A model generated the notes under the pieces. That model had not been told where the DNA came from and did not search any database. It saw nothing but the letters and a program-made list of their open reading frames with translations. A program made the position numbers and the translations under genes. A stretch of DNA of 64,000 bases from Actinoplanes sp. DH11 (lineage in GTDB: Bacteria > Actinomycetota > Actinomycetes > Mycobacteriales > Micromonosporaceae): the NCBI RefSeq assembly GCF_020873875.1, contig NZ_JAHWGU010000009.1:62001-126000 (forward strand), written 5' to 3'. Numbering within the stretch: the stretch's first letter is position 1; every line of letters starts with the position of its first letter. Positions 35,550 to 43,734 of the stretch are shown here, piece by piece.

Positions 35550-35580
35550 GCTCGGCGGGACCCTCGCGGCCCCGCCGAGC
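35550..35580. terminator. Hairpin between convergent genes
   Basis: GCTCGGCGGG (35550-35559) pairs perfectly with CCCGCCGAGC (35571-35580), with an 11-base loop, 12 bases after the snapalysin stop and 18 before the PIN-like gene end on the minus strand. A likely bidirectional terminator. Confidence 0.75.
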
Positions 35581-35598
35581 CGGCGACGGTTCCGGCTG

Positions 35599-36156
35599 CT
35601 ACGCCAGGTCCTCGTAGTCGAGCAGGCCGTTGACGAGTACGTGCTGACGAAACCCACCCGGCCCGAACGGCAGGAAGTACCTACTCTCCAGCAGGTCGTC
35701 CGCCAGCGCCTCGACCATCACGGTAGTCAGCTTCTTCGCCCGGATCGCCTCGCACAGCAAGGGCACCGTTGCCGTCACTCGAAGCCCTTTCTCTTCCGCG
35801 ATCCGGCGCGGCGCCGCGTCGTCCAGCACCATCTCGCATTTGTGCAGCTGCCCCATCGCGAGAACACCGCACTCGCCGCGGTTCTTGCCCCCGGCGACCA
35901 GCCGATCGGCGTACTGGGCGAACGCCTCGACGAAGCGCATGTCGGTCGACCGGTACACCTGGATCCAGTCGGCGTCGAGAACCGCACGAGCCGCCGGTAC
36001 GTGTTCGGTGGCATTGCCGAGTTCTCGCTCGACGCTGTCCGGGATGTAGACGGGGCGCCCGTCGGCGAGGAACCGCAGAACTCCCAACCATCCGTTGATC
36101 GCGAAACTCCGCACCGGGCCGGTGTCGAACACCCAGGCATTCTCGGGCACGGTCAC
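35599..36156 (-). CDS. PIN-domain-like protein, putative toxin of an XRE-ImmA pair
   Basis: The 185-residue protein begins with a PIN-like strand VFDTGPVRSFA (D11), then IPDSVERELGNA, a NRGECGVLA motif (Glu about 95) and LDDAAPRRIAEEKGLRVTATVPLLCEAI, the spacing of acidic residues in VapC-like nucleases. GTG start overlaps the stop of the XRE-ImmA gene (GTGA). Pairs of an XRE-ImmA/IrrE protein and a PIN-like protein are known as toxin-antitoxin-like defence or mobile-element modules, for example the RosmerTA type. RNA cleavage is inferred from family, not shown. Confidence 0.75.
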   Translation of the reverse strand: MTVPENAWVFDTGPVRSFAINGWLGVLRFLADGRPVYIPDSVERELGNATEHVPAARAVLDADWIQVYRSTDMRFVEAFAQYADRLVAGGKNRGECGVLAMGQLHKCEMVLDDAAPRRIAEEKGLRVTATVPLLCEAIRAKKLTTVMVEALADDLLESRYFLPFGPGGFRQHVLVNGLLDYEDLA

Positions 36157-37295
36157 GACACGAAATTCCAGATCTCGTCCGGTCGGCGGTCTCGGACGGG
36201 TGGTAGATCCGCTTCGTCGATGGTGCCCTGCAGCAGTTCCAGCGCGCGTTCCCGGCTTATCCGCTCGTCGCGGAGCAGCCGGAGTACCGCCCGCGCGAAC
36301 GGCCGGGGAATCGTCGTCTGCCGGAGTTCCTCGGGGCCGACGTTCAAGTTCAGTTCGATGATGTCAGCCTTGGTGGTGCGGTACTGCCGCACGGCGGCGA
36401 CCGCCTCGCTGTCGGCCAGGCTCAACTCCTTCACCCGGGTCGCGAGGGTGGCCATGTCGACGCGGAACTCGCTTGCCAGCACGATCGCCGTCTCGCGTTC
36501 GCCGAACCGGGTCGTCTTCTCCTGCCAAAGTTGCGTTACCGCGGCCTCCGGTAGGAGCAACGCACGTGCGAACCGGTCGAGCCGTGACTCCATCGGGACG
36601 GCCCGGTCCGAGTGGTCCGCCACCCGCCAGTCGACGGTGTAGTCGTCAGCGACCAGGTAGTGGCCCAGTTCATGAGCCAGCGCCAGCCGTCTGCGGCCCA
36701 CCTTCATGTGGCTGTTGACGAGACAGACACCGCCGCGGCGCAGCAGGACGGTACCGGCGTCAGCGGTGTCCCTGCCGATGTCACGGGAGAACGCCAGAAG
36801 CCCGACACCGGAGACGCATTCGGAAAGCCGCCGGAGCGGTTCCTGGGCCCCCACACCCATCAGCGTGCGTGCTCTCCCCGCGAGAGCTTCGGCTTCGGCG
36901 TTTGTCGACGGGTGCGTGATGCCGGCATGTGTGACCGCGTCAGCGGCGTCGAGCCCCAACTCCTCGACGCCCAGCGAGGCGACGAATTCGACGTCGTGAG
37001 CGAAGCTCGCCAACAACGCGTCGATCTGTGAATCCGCAGTATCGAGGCCCTGGCTGGATCGATGCGCCACCAGGGCGGGAGTCGGTTCCTCGAAGAACAC
37101 GGACATCCGCACACCGAGCGCCGCCGCTATGTCCGACAGTTCCAGCGCGGTCACCTTGCGGACGCCGCTCTCAACCTTGTTCACCGCGGTCCGATCGAGC
37201 CCAGCCTCCCGGCCGAGCTCTTCCTGACTCAGATCCGCACGCTTGCGAGCTTCCCGGATCCGTTCGCCCAGCGTCCGTGCGTCAATCTCCGCCAC
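36153..37295 (-). CDS. XRE regulator with ImmA/IrrE metalloprotease domain
   Basis: A 380-residue two-domain protein: XRE helix-turn-helix (LGERIREARKRADLSQEELGREAGLDRTAVNKVESG, about 7-65) and an ImmA/IrrE zinc peptidase with HELGHYLVADDY (HELGH at 208-212), plus RFARALLLPEAAV. GTG 37295 was chosen because a palindrome and a -10 box lie just upstream. Its stop overlaps the PIN-like gene, so the protein may act as antitoxin/repressor that is degraded or activated by damage. Similar proteins occur in ICEBs1 (ImmA) and IrrE-type stress regulators. Confidence 0.9.
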   Translation of the reverse strand: MAEIDARTLGERIREARKRADLSQEELGREAGLDRTAVNKVESGVRKVTALELSDIAAALGVRMSVFFEEPTPALVAHRSSQGLDTADSQIDALLASFAHDVEFVASLGVEELGLDAADAVTHAGITHPSTNAEAEALAGRARTLMGVGAQEPLRRLSECVSGVGLLAFSRDIGRDTADAGTVLLRRGGVCLVNSHMKVGRRRLALAHELGHYLVADDYTVDWRVADHSDRAVPMESRLDRFARALLLPEAAVTQLWQEKTTRFGERETAIVLASEFRVDMATLATRVKELSLADSEAVAAVRQYRTTKADIIELNLNVGPEELRQTTIPRPFARAVLRLLRDERISRERALELLQGTIDEADLPPVRDRRPDEIWNFVS

Positions 37296-37298
37296 AGT

Positions 37299-37319
37299 GT
37301 GCGATTCTCGCACATCATA
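37299..37319. promoter_or_regulatory. Promoter and operator of the XRE-ImmA/PIN operon
   Basis: GTGCGATTCTCGCAC (37299-37313) is a perfect inverted repeat with 6-base arms and a TTC centre. On the minus strand it is preceded by TATGAT (37314-37319), a good -10. The start codon is 4 bases beyond the palindrome, so the XRE dimer could block its own promoter directly. Confidence 0.65.
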
Positions 37320-37450
37320 TGGCAGCAGCGCAGGAGTCCTTACCTTCTCGGGGCCGGCCGGCCGGCCGGCAGGCAGGGGCAGCCCCTTGCCCGGCGCTCG
37401 CACGGCCCAGACTGTCGTCCCCGGCCCCAGGGATAACCGTGAGCCCGGAG

Positions 37451-37897
37451 CTATCCGTTTCCGCGCACCGAGACATACAAGCCGAGCACCACCAGCAGCA
37501 CCACCGCCGGTATCCAGCCGACAACGATGCCCGCCAGCGCGACAAAGCGGCCACGCCCACCGGCCCGCCGGATCTGCCGCCTGGCGATGTGACCCACCAC
37601 CGCCCCGGCGGCGCCGACCGGGACGGCGACCAGGATGTTGGTGTAGCGCGAAAGCAGGTACGCGGCAAATGAGATGGCCAGTGACGCGATCGCCATCCGG
37701 TTGAGCCGGGAAAGGCCGCCGACCCCCGTCGGAGGTGGGTAGGCGGATGAGGCGGCGACGGTGCCGACATGACCGGCTGCCGCAGGTTTCCGGACGCCCG
37801 GTGGCGGCGGGTAAGGAAACCCGGGCACCTGCGGGGAAGCCGGGGAGGCGGGCAAGCCGGACGACTGATGGCCGGGCGGCGGTGGCACGTTGCTCAT
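37451..37897 (-). CDS. DUF4190-type small membrane protein
   Basis: The 148-residue protein starts with a Pro-rich cytoplasmic tail (SNVPPPPGHQSSGLPASPASP, FPYPPPPG) and then has two membrane segments: AIASLAISFAAYLLSRYTNILVAVPVGAAGAVVGHIARRQ and FVALAGIVVGWIPAVVLLVVLGLYV. The signature VGHIARRQIRR fits DUF4190. ATG 37897 is preferred over an upstream in-frame codon because of the MSNVPPPP start and GAGGGGTTTCC before it. Role unknown; it is not coupled to its neighbours. Confidence 0.7.
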   Translation of the reverse strand: MSNVPPPPGHQSSGLPASPASPQVPGFPYPPPPGVRKPAAAGHVGTVAASSAYPPPTGVGGLSRLNRMAIASLAISFAAYLLSRYTNILVAVPVGAAGAVVGHIARRQIRRAGGRGRFVALAGIVVGWIPAVVLLVVLGLYVSVRGNG

Positions 37898-37941
37898 GGA
37901 AACCCCTCGCTGTGGCGACTCGCTGAGAGTAGCCACGGTCC

Positions 37942-39126
37942 ATGCCTGCGGAATTGATCACGAACCGGAATGCCCCCGCGCCGGTACACCGTTCCGAGAC
38001 CGCCGACGGGGAGGGGCACGCCGTGACGAGCCACCTGGTCGAGGACGCCCGCGAGATCACCGCCGGCATCCTCGGCCAGGGCTGGGTGGACGGCACCCTG
38101 GGTGGCGTCGGCTCCACCATGGACGGCCTCGCCGTGGCCGTCGACCCGCTGGGCAGCGTGGCGAGCTGGGGCGTCGGCTGGCTGCTCGACCACGTCCAGC
38201 CGCTGCGAACCGCCCTGGACGAGCTGGCCGGCGACCCCGCCGAAATCACCGCGCACGCGACCACCTGGCACCGCGTCGCCGCCACCACGGAGGTGGCCCG
38301 GCACGACTACGAGCAGCGGCTGCTCACCGAGACGGCCACCTGGTCCGGCGCCACCGCCGACGCCTACCGCGCCCACGCCGCCGAGCACCTGACGGCCCTG
38401 ACCGGCCTGAGCACCGCAGCCACCGGCATCGCCGCCGCCGTGGAGGGTGCCGGGCTGCTGATCTCCCTGGTGCGCGGCCTGGTCACCGACCTGATCGCCG
38501 CCTTCGTAGCCACTTTGGCAGCCCGCCTCCCCCAGTGGCTCGCCATGGAGGGCCTCACCCTCGGCGTCGCCACGCCGTTCGTGGTCGCCCAGGTGGCGGC
38601 CCTGGTCAGGACGTGTGCCGGTGCGATCCGACGGCTCGTCCGTGGCCTGTTGAGCAGCTTCCGCCGCCTGGACGCGATGGTGGACCGCCTCAAGAGCGTC
38701 CTCGACCGCCTGCTGGAACTCGTCCACCGCATCACCCGCACACCGCCGGGCGGCGAATCCAGCCCGGGTAAGCCGCGCGAGGCGGCGGGTCCGTCCTTCA
38801 CTCCACCCGCCGCCTACCTGACCAGGCACGGTGAGCTGACGAACGGGACGTACACGGTGAGCAGCAGCGCGATGGCAAAACACCTGCCGCTGACCGCCAT
38901 CCCCGGCCGCAGTGTCTTCCTGAGCGGTGTCGATGCCGAGAAGGCGGTTCTCGATGCCGCCGCCTACGCTGATGCACACGACCTGTGGGTGCTGAACAAG
39001 GCCAAGGTGCCGGTCGTGAACGGCCCGGTTGGCGTGCTCGGCGGGACCGGCGAGCTGACCCGATACATCAACGTCTACCGGAACGACCGCGGCGGCGTTC
39101 ACGGCAGCCCGGGAGGTGCCTCATGA
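37942..39126 (+). CDS. WXG-like secreted toxin with unrecognised C-terminal effector domain
   Basis: The 394-residue protein has an N-terminal helical region with a WxG motif (ETATWSGATADAYRAHAAEHL, about 130-150), after HATTWHRVAATTEVARHDYE, that matches the ESX/type VII cargo fold. A hydrophobic stretch (LLISLVRGLVTDLIAAFVATL, VATPFVVAQVAALVRTC) follows, and a Pro/Ser-rich linker (PPGGESSPGKPREAAGPSF). The C-terminal ~100 residues (LTNGTYTVSSSAMAKHLPLTAIP, AYADAHDLWVLNKAKVP, RYINVYRNDRGGVHGSPG) are toxin-like and unrecognised. The 3' end overlaps a small gene by ATGA, as in toxin-immunity pairs. Confidence 0.7.
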   Translation: MPAELITNRNAPAPVHRSETADGEGHAVTSHLVEDAREITAGILGQGWVDGTLGGVGSTMDGLAVAVDPLGSVASWGVGWLLDHVQPLRTALDELAGDPAEITAHATTWHRVAATTEVARHDYEQRLLTETATWSGATADAYRAHAAEHLTALTGLSTAATGIAAAVEGAGLLISLVRGLVTDLIAAFVATLAARLPQWLAMEGLTLGVATPFVVAQVAALVRTCAGAIRRLVRGLLSSFRRLDAMVDRLKSVLDRLLELVHRITRTPPGGESSPGKPREAAGPSFTPPAAYLTRHGELTNGTYTVSSSAMAKHLPLTAIPGRSVFLSGVDAEKAVLDAAAYADAHDLWVLNKAKVPVVNGPVGVLGGTGELTRYINVYRNDRGGVHGSPGGAS

Positions 39127-39509
39127 TCGACTTGGCCCGGATTCTCGCGGCGAATCCGCCGCGGTCGTCCTGGACTCCGGAGGTCGCCCACAACGTCGCA
39201 GCCGCCCTGGTCGAAGGCACGGCGGTCACGCTGGACCGGGACGTGGACGCCGGCGAGGAGTGGATCAGCCTGGTCAGCGGCACGCAGCGTGTCGGCATCG
39301 TGTCCGTGTCCCGCCCTCTGGCGGTCCTCGCACAGACCGACCGGACAAACGTGGAACGCGCGGCCGATCTGCCCCTGGCGGCGGTGCTGGTGCCCTCTTT
39401 TGACGCCCCTGTCCTCGTCGCCGACGCCGACACCTTGCGTGCGGTCTTCGGCACCGTGATCGACGTGTCACCCTTCTCCGCCGAAGACCTGTGGTTCTTC
39501 ACGATCTGA
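39123..39509 (+). CDS. Candidate immunity protein for the WXG-like toxin
   Basis: A 128-residue acidic soluble protein (MIDLARILAANPPRSSWTPE..., SVSRPLAVLAQTDRTN, ADLPLAAVLVPSFDAPVLVADADTLRAVFG, ending FSAEDLWFFTI). Its ATG overlaps the toxin stop, so the two are made together. Function as immunity protein is inferred from position, size and acidity; the family is not recognised. Predicted mixed alpha/beta, no membrane segment. Confidence 0.55.
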   Translation: MIDLARILAANPPRSSWTPEVAHNVAAALVEGTAVTLDRDVDAGEEWISLVSGTQRVGIVSVSRPLAVLAQTDRTNVERAADLPLAAVLVPSFDAPVLVADADTLRAVFGTVIDVSPFSAEDLWFFTI

Positions 39510-39594
39510 CCGCGGCCACGTCAACCGTCTCGGCATGTCGGGCATCGGGCGATCTGCGATCGTCGAATTCCTCGAGCGTTGGAGTTGAGGTCGC

Positions 39595-40086
39595 ATGAAT
39601 GCCCGTACCGTGCCGGCGACCGCCGACCCGTCCGCAGGGGATGAAGCCCTTGCCGCGCAGCCCATCGGTTACTGGAGTGGGGCCGTGCACAGGGCGGTCG
39701 TCGAACGGCTCCGTGACGCGATGGCGACCATCGATGTCACGCAGCCGCAATGGTGGACGCTCACCCGGGTGGATGCCGGTGACGGCCTCACGCGCGGGGA
39801 CGTCGCCGCGCAATGGGGAGACGTCGCGGACGGTCCGTACGAGGTGCCTCGCGCCATCGACCAGCTCCTGCACCGCGGGTGGATCGTCGCGGACGAGGCC
39901 GGGCGGCTGCACCTGACCGATGCCGGCCGGGCGGGTCAGGGCCGGGTGCGGGAACTGGTCGCCGAGCTGCGCGAGCGCATCCATCACGGGATCCCGGACG
40001 AGGAGTACGTCGCCGCACTCGAAGTCATCCGGCGGATGATCGCGAACAGTGATGCGGTCGCCGGCGAAGCGGCCCGCACGCCCTGA
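39595..40086 (+). CDS. MarR-type winged-helix regulator
   Basis: A 163-residue MarR family regulator: AVHRAVVERLRDAMATIDVTQPQWWTLTRVDAG, RGDVAAQWGDVADGPYEVPRAIDQLLHRGWIVADEAGRLHLTDAGRA and a long C-terminal helix EEYVAALEVIRRMIANSDAVAGEAARTP, which is the standard wing-plus-dimer-helix order. ATG 39595 with TTGGAGTTGAGG before it. The ligand cannot be deduced. It ends 62 bases before the converging DUF5937 gene. Confidence 0.8.
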   Translation: MNARTVPATADPSAGDEALAAQPIGYWSGAVHRAVVERLRDAMATIDVTQPQWWTLTRVDAGDGLTRGDVAAQWGDVADGPYEVPRAIDQLLHRGWIVADEAGRLHLTDAGRAGQGRVRELVAELRERIHHGIPDEEYVAALEVIRRMIANSDAVAGEAARTP

Positions 40087-40148
40087 CCGACGCGGGGCTC
40101 CGGGAAGCGTGCGGCGGCGGGGTGAGCAGCGCGTACGACATGGCTGGA

Positions 40149-41120
40149 TCAGCGCCCGCCGGCGAGGGCTTCGCTCAGCGGGGTACGGGTGTGCAGCACC
40201 CGGGTTCCCGCCCGGCGGCTGTCCACCAGGCCGGCGTTGCGCAGCACGGCGAGGTGGTGGGAGGCGGTCGAGGCCGCCAAACCGGTCAGCCGGGCGCACT
40301 CGGACGTCGACAGGGGCTGCTGGAGTTCCACGACGAGGCGGGCCCGGGCCGAGCCCAGCAGCGCGGTGAGCGCGTCGAGGACGTCGGCCGCCGGGCGGTG
40401 CCAGGTCTCGGAGATGCCGTGCGCCGGATAGAAGATCGTCGGGTGGGTGGGAGGTTCGTCGAGGACGAAGCAGCGCCGGGTGGCCATCACCGACGGGACG
40501 AGCAGCAGCCCCGTACCCCCGCAGTCGACGGAGGCCTCGTAATGCGGCAGTTGGACCCGGACCGCGTCGTTGTGCCAGGTCACGGTCGAGTGCAGGGTGG
40601 CGATCATGTCGGCGAGTCCGGCGTCGCTGATGCGCCGGGCCCGTACCCCGATGTCGGCCCGCAGCAGACGCAGCATCTGGGGCCACACGGGGTCCAGCAG
40701 CGCCTCCCACACCTCCTGCCAGGCCTCGACGATCGCTGCCCGGGCGCGCGTGGGATCGGCGATCAGTTGGCGGATCTCCCGCTGCCGGTCACCGCTCGAC
40801 CGGATCACCATCTTCTGCAGATCGGCCCGCAACCGTTCGTCGGGCACCTGGCGCAGCCGTTCCAGCTCCTGCTCGGGGGTCATGTCGCCGGCCGGGTCGG
40901 TGGTGAGGAAGTCGGGCATGTACCCGTCGACACCGCTGATCACGGCCATCAGGCGAAAGCCTTCACCCATCTGTTCGTTGCGCAGGGTGCGGAACCAGCC
41001 CCAGTGCAGCGGTACGCTCTGCGGCCGCAACACGGCGCGTACCGCATGGACCAGCTCGTGCCCCGGGGAGATACCGAACCGGATCGCGGAGATGTCGGTC
41101 GAACCAAGCCGGAACTCCAC
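40149..41120 (-). CDS. DUF5937/ArsR-type regulator
   Basis: A 323-residue protein: the N-terminal DUF5937 region is VEFRLGSTDISAIRFGISPGHELVHAVRAVLRPQSVPLHWGWFRTLR. The C-terminal ~75 residues form an ArsR-like winged helix, VELQQPLSTSECARLTGLAASTASHHLAVLRNAGLVDSRRAGTRVLHTRTPL. GTG 41120 is the family's usual first residue; it lies 3 bases after a perfect 20-bp inverted repeat. Divergent from a YciI gene, which it probably regulates with itself. Confidence 0.8.
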   Translation of the reverse strand: MEFRLGSTDISAIRFGISPGHELVHAVRAVLRPQSVPLHWGWFRTLRNEQMGEGFRLMAVISGVDGYMPDFLTTDPAGDMTPEQELERLRQVPDERLRADLQKMVIRSSGDRQREIRQLIADPTRARAAIVEAWQEVWEALLDPVWPQMLRLLRADIGVRARRISDAGLADMIATLHSTVTWHNDAVRVQLPHYEASVDCGGTGLLLVPSVMATRRCFVLDEPPTHPTIFYPAHGISETWHRPAADVLDALTALLGSARARLVVELQQPLSTSECARLTGLAASTASHHLAVLRNAGLVDSRRAGTRVLHTRTPLSEALAGGR

Positions 41121-41123
41121 TAT

Positions 41124-41143
41124 CTTTCGATCCACATCGAAAG
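41124..41143. promoter_or_regulatory. Inverted-repeat operator of the DUF5937/YciI pair
   Basis: CTTTCGATCCACATCGAAAG is a perfect inverted repeat with 8-base arms and a CCAC centre. It ends 3 bases upstream of the DUF5937 start and about 103 bases before the divergent YciI gene. It is the best candidate for the binding site of this ArsR-like regulator. Confidence 0.6.
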
Positions 41144-41246
41144 GGTAGTAGCCGCGGGTGTCCCTGTTGGAGGGTAGATCGCACCGGAGCCGCGACAGCG
41201 CCCGCCGGTTCGACCCACCCGACCGCGACAGAACAGGAACCGTGCC

Positions 41247-41612
41247 ATGACGCAGTACTTTCTGACCGTCCCGCACGACACGTCCGAGGCGCCGACGATG
41301 GCGTCGATGGACCCGGCCGAGCTGGAGGCCGCGATCGCCGCCGTCGGCCGCTTGAACACGGCGCTGCAGGAAGCCGGCGCCTTCGTGCACGCCGGCGGGC
41401 TGCACCCGCCGGCGACCGCGGTCACCGTCGACGCCACCGGCGCCGAGCCGAAGCACATCGACGGCCCGTTCGTGGAGGCCTCGCAGTACGTCGGCGGCTT
41501 CTGGATCATCAACGCGCCGGACCGGGAAGCGGCTCTCAACTGGGCGGAGCAGTGCTCGGCCGCCACCGGGTCGCGCATCGAGGTCCGCGCGCTGCAGGAC
41601 GGCCCCGAGTAA
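41247..41612 (+). CDS. YciI family protein (regulated by DUF5937)
   Basis: A 121-residue YciI protein (MTQYFLTVPHDTSEAPTMASMDPAELEAAIAAVGRLNTALQEAGAFVHAGGLHPPATA, FVEASQYVGGFWIINAPDREAALNWAEQC). Its divergent neighbour is a DUF5937 ArsR-type regulator with a shared operator, so the gene is probably induced by whatever that regulator senses. Catalytic activity not demonstrated. Confidence 0.8.
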   Translation: MTQYFLTVPHDTSEAPTMASMDPAELEAAIAAVGRLNTALQEAGAFVHAGGLHPPATAVTVDATGAEPKHIDGPFVEASQYVGGFWIINAPDREAALNWAEQCSAATGSRIEVRALQDGPE

Positions 41613-41730
41613 CGCACCATCTCTCGGGCAAGGGCCTCGGTGCGGCACACCCGCGGACGTCGCCACCGACCGGGACCTGGACCACTGGCGGAGCTGGAGC
41701 CCGTCGGCCTATGAACCGCACCCACACCCA

Positions 41731-41782
41731 GCTGTCACCCACGGCTGTTGGCCGCCCGTTTTGTCCAGCCGTGCGTGACAGC
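41731..41782. repeat. Fourth copy of the REP-like hairpin
   Basis: GCTGTCACCCACGGCTG (41731-41747) and CAGCCGTGCGTGACAGC (41766-41782) have one mismatch. The arms match those at 25564-25780. It sits between the YciI gene and the nitrilase gene, in a 227-base gap with no other feature. Confidence 0.8.
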
Positions 41783-41839
41783 CGGGTGCGGGGGTGGCTA
41801 CGGCGTCACGAGACGGTGAACCCGGCCAGGGAGCGCTGG

Positions 41840-42643
41840 CTACGCCTCCGTCGGGCAGGTCCGGGCCGTTCCGCCGGCGGGGTGGTATTCCACCGACAGC
41901 ACGTCGCGGCGGCGCTGGTTCAGATACCAGTCGCCGGCCTCGGACAGGTCGATCTCCTGCCGCAGCAGGCCGGGCGCGCCCGGCGGGAGTTCGCCGAGGA
42001 CCTCGCCGCGGGGTGACACCACCATGCTCGGGCAGTGCTGGTCCGGATCTGCCACGTTGGACGCCACCACGAACCGCTGGTTCTCGGCGGCCCGGCTGAT
42101 CAGGTGGCTGCGCCAGACGCCCGGCACCTCCCGGGTGTTCGCCGCGTTGGTCAGGTAGACGAACATCTGCGCGCCGGCCGCGGCCAGGTGCTGCCACTGC
42201 TCGGGGAACCGGATCTCCCGGCACAGTTGCACGCCGGCCACTCCGGCGGCGAGCGGGAACGTGGGCAGGGATGTGCCGGGTTCCAGCAGGCCGCGTTCGT
42301 TCATCGCCAGGTTGATCTTCTGGTAGACGCGATGGGCGCCGGTGGCCGGGAAGTGCAGGGCCGCGTTGCACCAGCCGCCCGGCACCGGCAGCAGCGAACC
42401 GCAGAACACCTCCACGCCGGCGTCCCGGGCGAGCCGCCCGACCCGGGTGACGGCGTCGTCGACCACGGCGGGCGGCAGTGACGAGAGGGGCGTGAGGCTT
42501 TCCCCGTACCCCGAGATCATGCCCTCCGGAAAGACCACCACGTCGCCGGGCCGCGCCGCGGCGAGGACGTCGCGCACCTGCCGCAGGTTCGCGTCCACAT
42601 CCCACACCACCGGCACCTGAGCCACCACCATCGAGATCCGCAT
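41840..42643 (-). CDS. Nitrilase-superfamily carbon-nitrogen hydrolase
   Basis: A 267-residue hydrolase with the E-K-C triad of the nitrilase superfamily: FPEG (E40), Lys in YQKINL (about 107), and Cys in VQLCREIRFPEQ (about 142). C-terminal SNVADPDQHCPSMVVSPRGEVLGEL also fits. It would cleave an amide or nitrile; the substrate is not clear. The gene stands divergent to the GDPD gene with 40 bases between their starts, so they may share a promoter region. Confidence 0.85.
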   Translation of the reverse strand: MRISMVVAQVPVVWDVDANLRQVRDVLAAARPGDVVVFPEGMISGYGESLTPLSSLPPAVVDDAVTRVGRLARDAGVEVFCGSLLPVPGGWCNAALHFPATGAHRVYQKINLAMNERGLLEPGTSLPTFPLAAGVAGVQLCREIRFPEQWQHLAAAGAQMFVYLTNAANTREVPGVWRSHLISRAAENQRFVVASNVADPDQHCPSMVVSPRGEVLGELPPGAPGLLRQEIDLSEAGDWYLNQRRRDVLSVEYHPAGGTARTCPTEA

Positions 42644-42683
42644 CGGGACATCTTGGACCACGCATCGATGGCACCATGTCGCG

Positions 42684-43664
42684 ATGCGGAAAATTGTGCG
42701 ACGGCTGGGTGTCCCGCTCGCGGTGCTGCTGGCCGCCTCCGCCGCCCTGTGGGCCGGCAACAACTCCACGCTGACCGGCACCGACGGCCGGGAGCCGCCG
42801 CTGGTGCTGGCACACCGGGGTCTCGCGCAGACCTTCGACGTGGCGCGGGTGGCCGCGGACACCTGCACCGCGCAGATCATCCACGAGCCCGAGCACCCCT
42901 ACCTGGAGAACACGCTTGAGTCGATGCGGGCGGCGTTCGACGCGGGCGCGGACGTCGTGGAGTTCGATGTGAAGCTGACCCGGGACGGGCAGCTCGCCGT
43001 CTTCCACGACACCACGCTGGAGTGTCGCACCGACGGGCGTGGCACCGTCGCCGAGTACACCATGGCCGAGCTTCGTGAACTCGACCTGGGTTACGGGTAC
43101 ACCGCCGACGGCGGCGCCACCCACCCGTTCCGCGGCCGTGGTGCCGGGCTGATGCCGTCGGCGCCGGAGGTGCTCGCCGCGTTCGGCGACCGGGAGCTGC
43201 TGATCCATCTGAAGAACGACCAGGCGGCCGATGGGCAGGCCCTCGCGGCGCTGCTGGAGCGGGAGCCGCAGCAGCGCCGTGACCAGCTGACCGTCTACGG
43301 CGAGGACCGTGCCGTCGCGGCGTTCACCGCGGCGCTGCCCGGTGTGCGAGCCACGTCGAAGGCGATGATGGAGAGCTGCCTGATCCGGTACGCGGCCATG
43401 GGCTGGACCGGTCACGTCCCGGCGGCCTGCCGCAACACGCAGCTGCATCTGCCGGCGCGTTACGGCCGCTGGTTGTGGGGCTGGCCGCTGCGGTTCACCG
43501 ACCGGATGTCCGAGGCCGGAACCCGGGTGATCCTGGTTGCCGACGGCGGCGACTTCTCCGCCGGGTTCGACGCGCCCGCCGACGTCGCGGAGATCCCGGC
43601 GGGCTGGTCCGGCGGAGTGTGGACGAACCGGGTCGACGTGACGGCGCCGCTGCTGAAGAGCTGA
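42684..43664 (+). CDS. Glycerophosphodiester phosphodiesterase (GDPD) family protein
   Basis: A 326-residue GDPD: VLAHRGLAQTFD (about 42-52), HPYLENTLESMRAAFDAGADVVEFDVKLTRDGQLAVFHDTTLECRTDGRG, then ELLIHLKN and a final RVILVADGGDFS. The N-terminal MRKIVRRLGVPLAVLLAASAALWAG is a signal or anchor segment, so the enzyme acts outside the membrane. It should release glycerol-3-phosphate from glycerophosphodiesters of phospholipids. Its stop lies within a 27-bp tandem repeat. Confidence 0.85.
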   Translation: MRKIVRRLGVPLAVLLAASAALWAGNNSTLTGTDGREPPLVLAHRGLAQTFDVARVAADTCTAQIIHEPEHPYLENTLESMRAAFDAGADVVEFDVKLTRDGQLAVFHDTTLECRTDGRGTVAEYTMAELRELDLGYGYTADGGATHPFRGRGAGLMPSAPEVLAAFGDRELLIHLKNDQAADGQALAALLEREPQQRRDQLTVYGEDRAVAAFTAALPGVRATSKAMMESCLIRYAAMGWTGHVPAACRNTQLHLPARYGRWLWGWPLRFTDRMSEAGTRVILVADGGDFSAGFDAPADVAEIPAGWSGGVWTNRVDVTAPLLKS

Positions 43665-43734
43665 GCCGGTCAGCGGCCGCCGGAGAGCTGAGCCGGTCGG
43701 CGGCTGCTGGAGAGCTGAGCCGGCCGGCGCCGGA
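43658..43734. repeat. 27-bp tandem repeat covering two 3' ends
   Basis: Nearly identical units begin GAGCTGAGCCGGT at 43658, 43685 and 43712. It holds the stop codon of the GDPD gene and encodes the C-terminal RRPAQLSSSRRPAQLSGGR of the convergent EamA gene, so the repeat has become coding on the minus strand. Confidence 0.8.
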
